Positions 9,210 through 18,950 are shown, counted from the stretch's first letter. The stretch: 64,000 nucleotides of DNA from NCEH01 sp002257205 (GCF_043195105.1 NZ_JBAFWO010000013.1); one strand, 5' to 3'. Notes: a model not told the origin generated them from the letters alone. Translations and numbers: made by a program.

Positions 9210-9578
9210 ATGGCTGGAAAGCCGATCCACTTTCAGAGCGGGGATGTCACCACCCGGATTGATGTTGAGAACCTCGGGGGAGGGCACCGCCGTGTGCATG
9301 TGCAGACCTCTGAGGACGTATCCGCAGCTGTTCAGCATGCAGCCGATATCCGCACCAGCGGACTCCGTCACCGGCGCAATGATGCCGAGGCCATCGACCA
9401 ACAGCCGTTCGCGGTAATCCCGCCTACGGTGATCATGGAGATGATCTCGAAGCACAACTTCAATCTCATGCTGTCGCCCGCGCGCAATGGCATGACGCGC
9501 GAGGAGTTTCAGAAGAAGCTGCGGCACCTGCTGAATACCGAATATCCGAACCTTAAAACCTATAACGGACGGCTTTAA
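9210..9578 (+). CDS. Small phage structural-region protein, unknown
   Basis: The protein is 122 residues, between the capsid and adaptor genes. It starts MAGKPIHFQSGDVTTRID, has a basic Arg/His-rich middle (HRRNDAEAIDQQ) and ends in a helical region MTREEFQKKLRHLLNTEY. No family recognised. By position it could be a head-completion or decoration protein. Confidence 0.65.
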   Translation: MAGKPIHFQSGDVTTRIDVENLGGGHRRVHVQTSEDVSAAVQHAADIRTSGLRHRRNDAEAIDQQPFAVIPPTVIMEMISKHNFNLMLSPARNGMTREEFQKKLRHLLNTEYPNLKTYNGRL

Positions 9579-9580
9579 GC

Positions 9581-10201
9581 ATGGACCTGGACAGTTACGC
9601 AGGCTTGCAGAATGAAATCACCGATTGGCTGGTGCGGCCGGATTTGGCATCGAAAGCGCCCACGTTCATTGCGCTGTTCGAGGCAGACATCCGGCCCAAG
9701 GTGCACGCCCTGGAACAAATCGCCATCTCCATCATCACCACGACGCCGGGCACCGCCACTGTGGAGCTTCCCGCTACTGCCAAAGGCGTTTCAGCCCTGG
9801 CACATGTCCGGCCCGGCATGCCGAAGATGGCTCAGCAATCTCCGCTCACATTGTTGCAAAGCCCGCGTGCCGGTGTCTCCGGCGTGCCGTGTCAGTTCGC
9901 CTGGGAAGGAGGCCGCACGGTGCGCCTGGCTCCCATCCCGGACGGAGAATACGAGCTGCGCGCCATCTACCGGGAGAACTTCGCGCCCCTTTCGGCCGAT
10001 GTCGCTTCCAACTGGGTCCTGGAGGAGTTTCCGAACCTGTACCTGTACGGGGCGCTCGGCCACGCCAAAACGTACATGCAGGATGCTCAGATCGCCGGCG
10101 TGAACACCATGTATGCCCCGGCGCTCGCCGATTTCCTGGCTGAGCTGAGCCGGCGGAAGCTGGTCCAGGGCTCCACGTCATTCCATCAAAGGTTCCTGTG
10201 A
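9581..10201 (+). CDS. Head-tail adaptor protein
   Basis: The protein is 206 residues. It begins LDSYAGLQNEITDWLVRPDL then FIALFEADIRPKV, the conserved start of phage adaptor proteins of the SU10/gp6-like type, and later has FPNLYLYGALGHA typical of that family. The adaptor ring binds beneath the portal and connects it to the nozzle. It ends TGATG, overlapping the next gene. Confidence 0.85.
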   Translation: MDLDSYAGLQNEITDWLVRPDLASKAPTFIALFEADIRPKVHALEQIAISIITTTPGTATVELPATAKGVSALAHVRPGMPKMAQQSPLTLLQSPRAGVSGVPCQFAWEGGRTVRLAPIPDGEYELRAIYRENFAPLSADVASNWVLEEFPNLYLYGALGHAKTYMQDAQIAGVNTMYAPALADFLAELSRRKLVQGSTSFHQRFL

Positions 10202-11688
10202 TGCAGCCGGAGCTGTCCGACATCCAGCCGATTGGCGAATGGCGTCCGGACATCGCCGGGCCGTTCACGCAATTTTCCAGCGTCGCTACCAACTGCATCA
10301 GTCAGGCCTCCGACTATGTGCCGTTCCAGGACTTTGTGCCCTCTGGCATTGATGCCCTGCCGGACACATGCCGTGGCGCGGTGGCGGTGAAGGACAGCAG
10401 CGGGAACGTGCACATATTCGCCGGTACCGCCACGGCCCTGTTCAAACTCAACAGCAACCAGTGGCAGGACGTGACCCGTAGTGCGGGCGCATACGCTGTG
10501 CCGGACAACGGGCGCTGGGTGTTCTCCCAGTATGGGAACCGGCTGATCGCGGCCGATTACACCGACGATACGCAGTATTTCGACCTAGGCCTCAGCACAG
10601 AGTTCGCCGCCCTGCCGAACGCGCCGAAATGCCGGACCATGACGGTGGTGAACAATTTCGTCCTGATGGGCAACACGTTTGATGCCGTTGACGGCGCGCG
10701 GCCAAAGCGCATCCGCTGGGATGGTCTGGATAACACCGAGGCGTGGGAGCCTTCGCCGGTGACGCAGGCCGACTTTCAGGACATCGAGGACAGCTCAGGA
10801 GAGGTGCAGGCCGTGGTGGGGTATCAGAACCACGCCATCGTCTTGAAGAGCGACGCCATTATCCGCGCCTCCTATGTCGGGACGCCCGGCATCTTCAACA
10901 TTGAGACCGCAGAGACCAACCAGGGTACGGTCGGCGGCAATACGGTGGTGGTGTGGGGAAGCCGAATCTTCTACCTCGCCCTGGATGGCTTCTATCTGTT
11001 CAACGGTGCGGCCAGCGTCGGCATCGGCGATAAGAAGATCGACCGGACCTTCCTCGCTGACCTGAAGCCTGGGTCCATTCCCCAGATTGTTGCATCCATC
11101 AACCCGCTCAAGAAAATCGTCACCTGGGCCTATGTGAGCAACCTCAGCTCCAACGGTTTGCCGGATAAGATGCTGGTTTACAACTGGACGGACCAGCGGT
11201 GGACTCTGATAGAGTTGGACGTGGCGCAGTCGTTCATCAGCTTGCAGGCCGGAAAGACCATCGAGGATCTGGGCGCAGAGTATGGCAACCTGGAAGACAT
11301 TCCGCTGTCACTAGACAGCGCAGCATATGCAGGTGGGTCCGTCTTACCAGCTTCGTTCAATGCAGACGGCGTTCTGGGATATTTCAACGGTGAGCCGATG
11401 GAGGCCACGGTCGAGTGCGTGGAAGCGCGCTTAAACCTGAATGGGAGAGCGCTTGTCTCGTCCATCGTCGTGGTGACCGACGCGCCCACAGTGGATGTGA
11501 AGATCCTCAGCCGGAACCAGCTGACCGAGACCCATTCCGAGAGCGCCAGCCTCCTGTACAGCGCCGCCACCGGCGAACATTGCGGGCGAGTGGATGCGCG
11601 CTTTCATAAATCCAGGATCACGCTGTCCGGAGCCTGGAGCTACGTGCGCGGCCTTCAGTTCCGGGCCAAAGCGACGGGAGTGCGCTGA
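10201..11688 (+). CDS. Tail nozzle / packaged-DNA stabilisation protein (gp10-like)
   Basis: The protein is 495 residues. Repeated beta strands such as NGRWVFSQYGNRLIAADY, NFVLMGNT, GYQNHAIVLKSDAIIRA and WGSRIFYLALDGFYLFNG suggest a beta-propeller, as in P22 gp10 and other podovirus nozzle proteins. It follows the adaptor gene and closes the channel under the portal. An in-frame GTG one codon earlier is possible. Confidence 0.85.
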   Translation: MQPELSDIQPIGEWRPDIAGPFTQFSSVATNCISQASDYVPFQDFVPSGIDALPDTCRGAVAVKDSSGNVHIFAGTATALFKLNSNQWQDVTRSAGAYAVPDNGRWVFSQYGNRLIAADYTDDTQYFDLGLSTEFAALPNAPKCRTMTVVNNFVLMGNTFDAVDGARPKRIRWDGLDNTEAWEPSPVTQADFQDIEDSSGEVQAVVGYQNHAIVLKSDAIIRASYVGTPGIFNIETAETNQGTVGGNTVVVWGSRIFYLALDGFYLFNGAASVGIGDKKIDRTFLADLKPGSIPQIVASINPLKKIVTWAYVSNLSSNGLPDKMLVYNWTDQRWTLIELDVAQSFISLQAGKTIEDLGAEYGNLEDIPLSLDSAAYAGGSVLPASFNADGVLGYFNGEPMEATVECVEARLNLNGRALVSSIVVVTDAPTVDVKILSRNQLTETHSESASLLYSAATGEHCGRVDARFHKSRITLSGAWSYVRGLQFRAKATGVR

Positions 11689-12059
11689 TGCAGCTCACGT
11701 TCACCGTCCGCGCCGACAACAGCCCGGATTACATCCGCAATCTGGCCGACAACCTCAAGCGCCTGTTCGACTATGCACGACCCTGGGTAGTTACGGTGGC
11801 GGCGGACCATACCATCACCGCCAGCAACGAGTTCGTGGTGGTGGACGCCAGCGGCGACGACGTGGTGGTGACGCTGCCGGCGGCGAAAGACTTCGCCCGC
11901 GACACGGTGACGGTGGTGCGATCCGATGCGAGCGGCAACACGCTCACCCTGGAAGCTGCGGCCGGGGAGACGGTCAACGGCGCCAGCACCACCACTATCG
12001 GCGGAGCATACGCCTCGCTGCGGTTGGTGAGCACGGGGGTGGAATGGATTGGGGTGTAA
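11688..12059 (+). CDS. Small beta-rich tail-region protein
   Basis: The protein is 123 residues, coupled by TGATG to the nozzle gene. After a short N-terminal helix (NLADNLKRLFDYAR), the rest is a repetitive beta pattern (VVVDASGDDVVVTLP, TLEAAAGETVNG) ending SLRLVSTGVEWIGV, a sequence style frequent at the tips of phage fibres and in small tail appendage proteins. A tail accessory role is likely. Confidence 0.65.
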   Translation: MQLTFTVRADNSPDYIRNLADNLKRLFDYARPWVVTVAADHTITASNEFVVVDASGDDVVVTLPAAKDFARDTVTVVRSDASGNTLTLEAAAGETVNGASTTTIGGAYASLRLVSTGVEWIGV

Positions 12060-12466
12060 CCCTTCACGGGCTGCTGCCGCAGGAGCTGGATGCTTTCTGG
12101 CCGCAGTTCTGGGGGCTCCTCTCCAAGGCCAATGAGGCCGACCCGGCCGCACAGATAGAGGAGGGCGCCACCTATCTCGCTTTGGCCGCCGGGCAGGTGG
12201 CGGGCTTCTATGCTCTGGATGATGGCCACCTGAACATGGCGCTCACTGTGGAAGTCAAAGAAACCTCAAGGGGGCGTGTCGCCGAAGTAACAGCTATTGG
12301 CGGTGTAGATATGCCTAGGTGGATCAAGGGCATTGACTTAATTGAAGCGTGGGCCAAAAGTATTGGATGTGAATACCTTCAAGCTTCCGGCCGCTCTGGT
12401 TGGGAGCGTGTCCTGAAAGATAGAGGGTTTCGGAAGGTGGCGATAACCGTGGAGAAAGCCTTGTAG
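12044..12466 (+). CDS. GNAT-like N-acetyltransferase-family phage protein
   Basis: The protein is 140 residues, starting inside the previous gene. It has the secondary-structure order of a short GNAT domain: a first helix LDAFWPQFWGLLSKA, strands around TYLALAAGQVAGFYAL and RGRVAEVTAIGG, a helix IEAWAKSIG and the closing GWERVLKDRGFRKVAITVEK. Similar proteins lie among tail genes of podoviruses, where no enzymatic role has been settled. The reading frame continues upstream to 11594, but that part overlaps two genes and is noise. Confidence 0.7.
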   Translation: MDWGVTLHGLLPQELDAFWPQFWGLLSKANEADPAAQIEEGATYLALAAGQVAGFYALDDGHLNMALTVEVKETSRGRVAEVTAIGGVDMPRWIKGIDLIEAWAKSIGCEYLQASGRSGWERVLKDRGFRKVAITVEKAL

Positions 12467-12467
12467 C

Positions 12468-13409
12468 GTGACGAGTAGTAAGAGCAAGACGCAGACCACG
12501 ACCTCGACAGTTGCCCCGCCGGGGTGGATCGGGGACCAGCAGCAGTTCGCGCTCGATCAGGCTCGCTCCCTGTATGACCAGGGTGCTCCGGCGTTCTATC
12601 CCGGCCAGACGTATGCCGATTTGTCTCCCGAGACCTCCCAGGCGATGGGTCTCGCCACCGACCGTGCGGTCAATGGCAGCCCGGCGGTCAGAGACGCCCA
12701 GGGCAACGTCACCGATACCCTGAACGGCGCCTATCTGAACGCAAATCCTTACCTGAATGACGCCATCGACATCGCCAATCAGGGCACGGTGCGCGGTTAT
12801 CAGGACAGCATATTTCCTACCATCGCCAGCGGAAGCGCACGCTCCGGCCGATACGGCTCCGGCTTGTATGCCGACGCCCAGGATTCAGCGCGCACGGCGT
12901 TGGCGGGCCAATTGTCAGACACATCCACCACCATGGCGAACCAGAATTATATGCAGGAGCGCCAGAACCAGCTTGCGGCTGCGGGCCTAGCGCCAGCCCT
13001 GGCCAACCAGGATTATACGGACATTTCCGCCCTTGGTCAGGTCGGGGCGCAGAAGGAAGCTCAGGCTCAGAAGGGCATTGATGAAAGCATGGCACGCTAT
13101 TCCTACGACGCCAATTCCCAGGGCGACGCTCTCAACCAATTTCTCCAGCGCTTAGGCTTGGTTACGCCCGGCGCAGGCACAACTTCCACCAATACTCAGC
13201 CGGTTCAGGGCAGCAATGCATTGGGACAGGTTCTGGGTCTCGCGGCGACGGGCGCCGGATATTATTTCGGTGGCCCGTCCGGTGGAGCTGCTGCGGGTGG
13301 CGCAGCAAATTCCTTGTTCGGCGGAGGTGGTGGCGGTTACTCCCAACAAATGTCTAGCCCTGGCGGAGTTTCGTATTTTGGCTCTGGCCCGGTGTACTGG
13401 AATCAGTAA
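12468..13409 (+). CDS. Phage internal virion / DNA-transfer protein, probable
   Basis: The protein is 313 residues from a GTG. It is rich in Gln, Ala, Gly and Ser, with helical stretches (DQQQFALDQARSLYDQGAP), a Gly/Ala hydrophobic segment around residues 260-285 and a Gly-rich tail. It is the first of three consecutive genes of this style between nozzle and fibre, the place where podoviruses encode ejected core proteins. Assignment is from position and composition. Confidence 0.65.
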   Translation: MTSSKSKTQTTTSTVAPPGWIGDQQQFALDQARSLYDQGAPAFYPGQTYADLSPETSQAMGLATDRAVNGSPAVRDAQGNVTDTLNGAYLNANPYLNDAIDIANQGTVRGYQDSIFPTIASGSARSGRYGSGLYADAQDSARTALAGQLSDTSTTMANQNYMQERQNQLAAAGLAPALANQDYTDISALGQVGAQKEAQAQKGIDESMARYSYDANSQGDALNQFLQRLGLVTPGAGTTSTNTQPVQGSNALGQVLGLAATGAGYYFGGPSGGAAAGGAANSLFGGGGGGYSQQMSSPGGVSYFGSGPVYWNQ

Positions 13410-13412
13410 GCC

Positions 13413-14705
13413 ATGGGTATTCTCGATCTCCTGACCGGCCAACCTCAGAGCGGTGTTCTGCGCTACTTGAACTTGCCCCAATCACCGGAGCAGCAGCCGC
13501 AGAACGGCGTGATCGCGCCTCAGACGCGCTCCAATCCGATCCTGGAAAGCCCCACCTTTGCAAATTCGCTGACGCGGCTCGGCCTGAACCTGATGGCGGC
13601 CAGTTCGCAGCCCGGCGCCACCACTCTCGGGGCCATTGGCACGGCGGGCGGAGCGACCATCCAGCAGCTCGACCAGCTCCGGCAGCAGGCCATTGAAAAC
13701 CAGCAGCGCCAGCAACAGCTAAATGCCGTGACGCAGGAAGCTCAGCAGAACGCTCAGTATGGGGTGCAGAGCAAAGGATTTGAGGGGGATCTTGCGCGCG
13801 CCATGCAGGTGCTGCGCGATCCTTCAGCGAACGAACGGGATAAGGCCATTGCCCAGTCGGTAGTGGACACAGCGTCCCGCCTGGTGCCGACGTTCAACAG
13901 CACCACCGGCTCTTTCGTGAATACGCCGAAAGCCGTTCTGCCCGGTGCGCAGCCGTATCAGTCGCCCGCCGGTGTCGCAGCAGCCCAGGGCACTCCTCCG
14001 CAGCCCAGCGCCGCGCCACTTCCGGCTGGCCAGACGCTCATGCCGCCGCCAGCCGGTGGACAGACACCGGACGCGGGTGTGTTCAGTTATCAGGACACGC
14101 CGAAAACCCGTGCCGCCCAGGCTGAAGCGGTTACGTCCGGGATTGCCCAGGTGGACACCGGCACCTTTGGTGAGATCGCGGCGCAGACCAAGAAGCTGTC
14201 GGATCTGGTGCCGGAGCTTCAGCGTGTGCGCACGCTCGCGAAGAACACGAAGCTCGGTGGCACCGGGGCTGCGCGGCTGGCCTTCGGCAAAGCTCTTGGC
14301 CTCAGTGACAATGAGCTTTCCGGGATGTCGGAAGCCGAGACCATCCAGTCCATTGCATCGCGGCTGGCCCCCGCCATGCGTACACCCGGAAGCGGGTCCA
14401 GCAGCGACACCGACGTGCAGATGTTCCTGAACAGCTTGCCGAGTCTGTGGAACTCACAGAACGGCATCGACAAGATCGTGGACGGCTATGAGCGCATTCT
14501 TGATCGTCGGAAGCAGGAAGAAAAGATCGCCCGCCGCCTGCTGCGCTCCGACAATAGCCTGGAGAGTTTTTACGACGAGACCGCCAAGCTCGGCCCGGTA
14601 TTCAAGGAAAACGAGCTGAATGTCCCCGCCGCCAGCGCCAGCCCGGCATCACCTGCCGCACCGCGCGTCCTGAAGTTCAACCCCACCACGGGGAGGGTTG
14701 AATAA
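13413..14705 (+). CDS. Phage internal virion / ejection protein, probable
   Basis: The protein is 430 residues. It has a Gln-rich coiled coil (about 85-115), a Pro/Ala-rich linker (175-225) and a helical C-terminal domain (EIAAQTKKLSDLVPELQRV and onward). The end overlaps the following start by one base (TAATG). The composition fits proteins ejected with phage DNA. No enzymatic motif seen. Confidence 0.65.
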   Translation: MGILDLLTGQPQSGVLRYLNLPQSPEQQPQNGVIAPQTRSNPILESPTFANSLTRLGLNLMAASSQPGATTLGAIGTAGGATIQQLDQLRQQAIENQQRQQQLNAVTQEAQQNAQYGVQSKGFEGDLARAMQVLRDPSANERDKAIAQSVVDTASRLVPTFNSTTGSFVNTPKAVLPGAQPYQSPAGVAAAQGTPPQPSAAPLPAGQTLMPPPAGGQTPDAGVFSYQDTPKTRAAQAEAVTSGIAQVDTGTFGEIAAQTKKLSDLVPELQRVRTLAKNTKLGGTGAARLAFGKALGLSDNELSGMSEAETIQSIASRLAPAMRTPGSGSSSDTDVQMFLNSLPSLWNSQNGIDKIVDGYERILDRRKQEEKIARRLLRSDNSLESFYDETAKLGPVFKENELNVPAASASPASPAAPRVLKFNPTTGRVE

Positions 14706-16186
14706 TGCAGGTGCAACTGCCCACCGGCGATATTGCGGAATTTCCCGACAGCATGTCCCAGGCGGACGTTGAAGCCGTCTTGCGTCGCCAATTCAGCGGC
14801 ACCAGCACTGGCGCGGACGTTGTAAAGTCGGCTGCCAGCGGCGTCGGCATCGGCGCCGGGATGTTTGCGGATGCGCTGAACCCGGTGAACTGGGTTCGTG
14901 ATCTGGTGGGAAATACACAGGCGCTGGCCACTGGCGATTTTTCTACCGCAGCGCCGTTCCGAGGGCCATCTTCACCTGCCACCGAGTTAGCTTCATCCAT
15001 CTATCAGCCGCAGACGAAAGCTGGCGAGTACGCCCAGACAGTCGCCACCGGCGCAACCACTGGCGTGGTGGGCGGTATCCCCGGCGTTCTCACGGGCGCC
15101 ACCGGCGCGGCTGGTGGCCAAGCCGGTGGTGATGCTGCCGCCTCCACTTTTGGGGAATGGGCACGGCCCTATGGTGGTCTCGTGGGTGCGCTTGTTGGAG
15201 GGAAGGCGGGAAGCTCCGTCTACAATGCCGCCAACAAAGCCATCACGCGGCCAGTGGAAACCGGTCGGGCGGAGGTGAATGCCCGCGCCAAAGCCGCCTA
15301 TGACGCCGTTGACCAGTCCGGCGCGCAGATCTCTCGGCGGGCGGTCAAAAGCTTTGCCACCAGTGTGCAGGATGCCTTGAAGCGGGAAGGGTACGTTGAA
15401 AGCGCGCCTGAGTACGCCTCCATCACCCGCAAGCTGAATGAGCTGAAATCTAAACCCCAGGCCGATCTGACCCCCGCCGGGTTCGACGCTTACATGAAGG
15501 GCCTGGACGACATTGCGGGGGGATCAACCGAGAGTGCTCGGCTTGCTGGCCGCCTGAAACAGCAGATCAACAGCTTCCTGGACAACGTGACGCCCGCGCA
15601 GATGCGCTCCGGAACCCCAGAGGACGCGCAGCTCATTTCCTCCGCTCGTTCCGCCTGGCGCGACAAGCAGGCGTTCAGCCTCGCCGACGATGTTGAGCGG
15701 CAGGTCCGCCAACGTGCACCCGGCACGACGAAGCAGACGCGTGCTAGAGACGTTTTCCGTGGCATAGCTGACGATGAGCAGCAGATGGCTTATCTGCGCC
15801 CTGAGCAGCGCCCGGCCGTCGAGCGCGCTGCCACCACCACCGGGGGCGAACGTGCTCTGCGAGAGGTGGCAAAGCTCTCTCCGAACCGCCTTCTGGGTTT
15901 TGGCGCTGCGGGTGGGGCTCTGGGGTCTGCCGCTGCCGGAGCCTTCAACCCCGCATTCCTCATTCCGAATGCGATTGGCCTGGCCGCCGAGGCAGGATAC
16001 CGGGGCTCCGTGAACGGCAGCACGAATGCTGCCATGAACTCCCTGCGCCAGATCCAGCCCAGTCTGAGCTACGCCACGCCGGGCGGCATGATCGGCTATG
16101 CCGCCAGCGAGCCCCGGCCCACCGATGAGTATGAGGGATTGCTGCGGTTTCTGTTCAACGAAAATGAAAGTGGGATTGGTGAGTAA
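14705..16186 (+). CDS. Phage internal / DNA-ejection protein with hydrophobic segments
   Basis: The protein is 493 residues. The N-terminal domain (residues 1-35) is a small beta/helix unit also seen at the start of other ejection proteins. It is followed by long Gly/Ala-rich hydrophobic stretches (about 40-60 and 115-175) able to sit in a membrane, then a coiled-coil half. Such alternation is common in podovirus proteins that form a transenvelope channel. Role inferred from composition and position. Confidence 0.65.
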   Translation: MQVQLPTGDIAEFPDSMSQADVEAVLRRQFSGTSTGADVVKSAASGVGIGAGMFADALNPVNWVRDLVGNTQALATGDFSTAAPFRGPSSPATELASSIYQPQTKAGEYAQTVATGATTGVVGGIPGVLTGATGAAGGQAGGDAAASTFGEWARPYGGLVGALVGGKAGSSVYNAANKAITRPVETGRAEVNARAKAAYDAVDQSGAQISRRAVKSFATSVQDALKREGYVESAPEYASITRKLNELKSKPQADLTPAGFDAYMKGLDDIAGGSTESARLAGRLKQQINSFLDNVTPAQMRSGTPEDAQLISSARSAWRDKQAFSLADDVERQVRQRAPGTTKQTRARDVFRGIADDEQQMAYLRPEQRPAVERAATTTGGERALREVAKLSPNRLLGFGAAGGALGSAAAGAFNPAFLIPNAIGLAAEAGYRGSVNGSTNAAMNSLRQIQPSLSYATPGGMIGYAASEPRPTDEYEGLLRFLFNENESGIGE

Positions 16187-17435
16187 ATATGTTCTCGCGC
16201 TCTGGATTGCCCTTGTAACGCTGATTTCAGCTCCTGCCTTTGCGGACGGTTTGGCGGATTATTCGACCACACCTGGCTCCAACGTCTTCCTGTTCCCGGA
16301 GCCGATGCCTGCCGGTGACGTGAACGATGCGGCCCGCCAGCTCATGGCGGATGTGCGCTCTTTCTACGAAGATCCCCAATGGATCGATCTCGGCTTCACG
16401 ACCACCCAGGTTAACGGCAACACCTTCCTGGTGAGCGGCGATAAGACGGCATATTTCCCCACCGGACGCCGCATCAAGGCGGATGACATCCTCACCTATT
16501 ACGGCACAGTCAGCAGCAGCACCTACAGCGCGCCGAACACCTCCGTGGTGGTGAATATGGACAGCGGGTCGCTTACCGCCGCCCTGGAGAAAATCTATGT
16601 AGGGTTCGTGGATGGTGTCACGCGGCCGATCCCGGCAAGCGCCGTCAGCGGCTCGTTAGTTAGCGTCGGCCTGGAAGCACCGTCCACCTTCGCTGTAAGC
16701 CGCACGCCGGTCACCATCAGCGACACGATCTCGCTCACATGGGTCGTCCAGTCAAGCAACACCATCTTCGCCGGTCCAGCGTCCGGGAATAGTGCCACAC
16801 CATTCTTCCGGGCCATTAGCAGCTCAGACCTGCCTTTCCTTGTGAGCAATAGCGGTGCAAGCCTGACGCTTGCGGTTCCGACCGTGAGCGCGAGCACGGT
16901 GTATGCCGGTGGCGCTCCTCTCAGCATGTCCTATTTGGGTTCTCTGACGGCAAACAATTCCGCCGCGTTGAATTTCACCTCATCCACGGTGACATTCGAC
17001 AATACCTACCGGTCCTACAAATTCATTGTGAAGGACTTGGCGCCGCAAACGGACGCCGTAAACTTTTATGTTCGCGTCAGCATCGATGGTGGGACCTCCT
17101 GGGTCAGCAGCAGCACCCCTTATGGGTTCCGTTCGGAAGACTTTTTCGGGGGACGGCTCTATACCAATGAGAACCAAATAAGGCTCACGGTGAGCGTGCA
17201 AGGAAACGCCGCCGGGGAGGTAATAAATGGCGAAATGACATTCTTTAACATGACATCATCGACTGGTTTTAAAGGGTTTTCTTGGATGGGGATGCAAACG
17301 CTAACAGACGGGTCACCTAACCCATCTGTTAGCGGGGGCGCCTATAAGTCAACGACGCCAATCAACGGTGTGCAGTTTTTTATGTCGTCCGGCAACGTCG
17401 CGTCGGGAAATATTGCGGTATACGGAATAAAATAG
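16164..17435 (+). CDS. Tail fibre or tailspike-like protein with an apparent signal peptide
   Basis: The protein is 423 residues from ATG 16164; GTG 16179 is an alternative that keeps the same signal. Residues 1-29 look like a complete Sec signal peptide (hydrophobic core ALWIALVTLISAP, cleavage near AFA-DG). The mature part has a podovirus fibre-head style (GDVNDAARQLMADVRSFY) and a long Ser/Thr-rich beta region, with a jelly-roll-like end. It overlaps the ejection-protein gene. An export signal on a virion protein is odd. Confidence 0.65.
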   Translation: MKVGLVSKYVLALWIALVTLISAPAFADGLADYSTTPGSNVFLFPEPMPAGDVNDAARQLMADVRSFYEDPQWIDLGFTTTQVNGNTFLVSGDKTAYFPTGRRIKADDILTYYGTVSSSTYSAPNTSVVVNMDSGSLTAALEKIYVGFVDGVTRPIPASAVSGSLVSVGLEAPSTFAVSRTPVTISDTISLTWVVQSSNTIFAGPASGNSATPFFRAISSSDLPFLVSNSGASLTLAVPTVSASTVYAGGAPLSMSYLGSLTANNSAALNFTSSTVTFDNTYRSYKFIVKDLAPQTDAVNFYVRVSIDGGTSWVSSSTPYGFRSEDFFGGRLYTNENQIRLTVSVQGNAAGEVINGEMTFFNMTSSTGFKGFSWMGMQTLTDGSPNPSVSGGAYKSTTPINGVQFFMSSGNVASGNIAVYGIK

Positions 17436-17469
17436 ATATAATGGCATTAAAATAACGAAAGCACGCGAT

Positions 17470-17850
17470 GTGAAAAAGTATATAGCGATTGCGATAATGG
17501 TGACTGCATTAGGTTCAGCCCAGGCACAAGAGGCCAGATACGGCGCGGACGGATATGCCGCTGTAGGAACTGCCTATCGCATCGTCACAGCGACGGCCAT
17601 TTCCGTGAATAGCGGCACGACCATCACGGACTTCACCAGCGATACCATACCGGCGGTCTATCGCTTGGTATGTTCCCAAAAGTGCCACATCAACGCGCCT
17701 GTGGGTGTGGTCACACCCACCGTCTCGGTCAGTTCGACGCCACTCTCGGCCGAGACGCCGGAATATTTCATTTTGGACGCCAAATCCAAGCTGGCCGTCA
17801 CCCGCAATGCCTCTGACGGTACGCTCAGCATCAGCAAAATGAAGAAATAG
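17470..17850 (+). CDS. Small secreted protein between fibre genes
   Basis: The protein is 126 residues from a GTG, with a signal peptide ending AQA at about residue 19. The mature part is beta-rich with one close Cys pair (VCSQKCHINAP), consistent with a disulphide formed outside the cytoplasm. It lies between two fibre-like genes. No family recognised. Confidence 0.55.
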   Translation: MKKYIAIAIMVTALGSAQAQEARYGADGYAAVGTAYRIVTATAISVNSGTTITDFTSDTIPAVYRLVCSQKCHINAPVGVVTPTVSVSSTPLSAETPEYFILDAKSKLAVTRNASDGTLSISKMKK

Positions 17851-17853
17851 GGA

Positions 17854-18948
17854 TTGGCAGCCTTCCGACCCCTCTGGCGCGGTTTCATCGCAAAGCTGCG
17901 GCTATTCCTGCTCTCTGCGGTTCTTATCGGCCTGTTGTTGCCCTGTGCCAACGCCATGCAGGCGGGCTTCGTCGGCAGAATGGGTCCGCTGTCAAACTCC
18001 CAGCGCGCCACCCTTAATCTCCAGCTGGTCGGCGCAAGCAGTCTCCCTTCTTTCGTATCGTTCACGCGGGCCAGCGGTCGCACTTGCATCGACGGATCGG
18101 GCGTCATGCGGGTGATCGGTAATGATGTGCCGTGCTTCGATTATAACCCAGCTACGCTGGCCCCCCGAGGTCTTCTGATCGAAGGTGCGCGCACTAATAT
18201 CCTTCTCAATTCCAATATTTTATCCACCCAAACAGTTACCACGGCGGCGGTTTCCTACACGCTGTCGTTCTACGGGACGGGTTCCGTCACACTGAGCGGC
18301 ACCTTCACTGGATCTCTCACCGGCTCGGGCGCCTACCCGGCGCGCTCGACGCTCACCTTCACTCCTTCGGCGGGTTCGCTGACCCTGACGGTCACCGGGA
18401 ATGTGCAATTTGCCAACCTGGAAGCTGGGCCGTTTGCGAGCAGCTATATTCCCACCACGTCGATTGCCGCCACGCGTGCCGCAGACATTGCTGTGATCAC
18501 GAACGTCGCTGCCATCGGCTATAATCAGAATGACGGTGGTATTGTGCTTTCCGCGACACTCGCGGGCACCGACACGGCGATGAACCAACGGTTCGTCCAT
18601 ATTGACGATGGCACGAACAACAATCGGATGACGATCACAAAAGGATCGGGTCCAGCCAATTTGGTCGAGAGTGTGGTTGTGGGCGGTGCGGCTTCTTCAA
18701 TCGGCTCTTTTATGGCTCCAACTGTGGGGCAAGAATTAAGGATCGGCCTCACTTATGACGCGGTTGGGATTGCTGGCTCGGTAAACGGCAGCTCCGTATT
18801 ATCGGGCGGAACTTCGTCGCCAAAGGGAATAACCGCTCTCCGTATTGGTTCTTCAATCGCGGGAGAGTATCTTTTCGGATGGGTGGCATATCTCCAATAT
18901 TACTCCTACCGCCTTCCAAACTCTACACTGCAACAACTGACCCAATAG
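17854..18948 (+). CDS. Phage tail fibre-like protein with concanavalin/LamG-like C-terminal domain
   Basis: The protein is 364 residues from a TTG. An N-terminal hydrophobic signal (LFLLSAVLIGLLLPCANA, residues 17-34) is followed by the conserved phage pattern LPSFVSFTRASG, then LLIEGARTNILLNS and FANLEAGPFASSYIPTTS, and a lectin-like domain (about 220-360) ending YLQYYSYRLPNSTL. Two cysteines (RTCIDG, VPCFDY) may pair. It is probably a carbohydrate-binding receptor protein. The rare start codon and the signal peptide are unusual. Confidence 0.65.
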   Translation: MAAFRPLWRGFIAKLRLFLLSAVLIGLLLPCANAMQAGFVGRMGPLSNSQRATLNLQLVGASSLPSFVSFTRASGRTCIDGSGVMRVIGNDVPCFDYNPATLAPRGLLIEGARTNILLNSNILSTQTVTTAAVSYTLSFYGTGSVTLSGTFTGSLTGSGAYPARSTLTFTPSAGSLTLTVTGNVQFANLEAGPFASSYIPTTSIAATRAADIAVITNVAAIGYNQNDGGIVLSATLAGTDTAMNQRFVHIDDGTNNNRMTITKGSGPANLVESVVVGGAASSIGSFMAPTVGQELRIGLTYDAVGIAGSVNGSSVLSGGTSSPKGITALRIGSSIAGEYLFGWVAYLQYYSYRLPNSTLQQLTQ

Positions 18949-18950
18949 CC

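Noticed and set aside
11594..12043. N-terminal extension of the GNAT-like gene
   Set aside because: Overlaps the nozzle and small tail genes in another frame; ATG 12044 gives the domain start.
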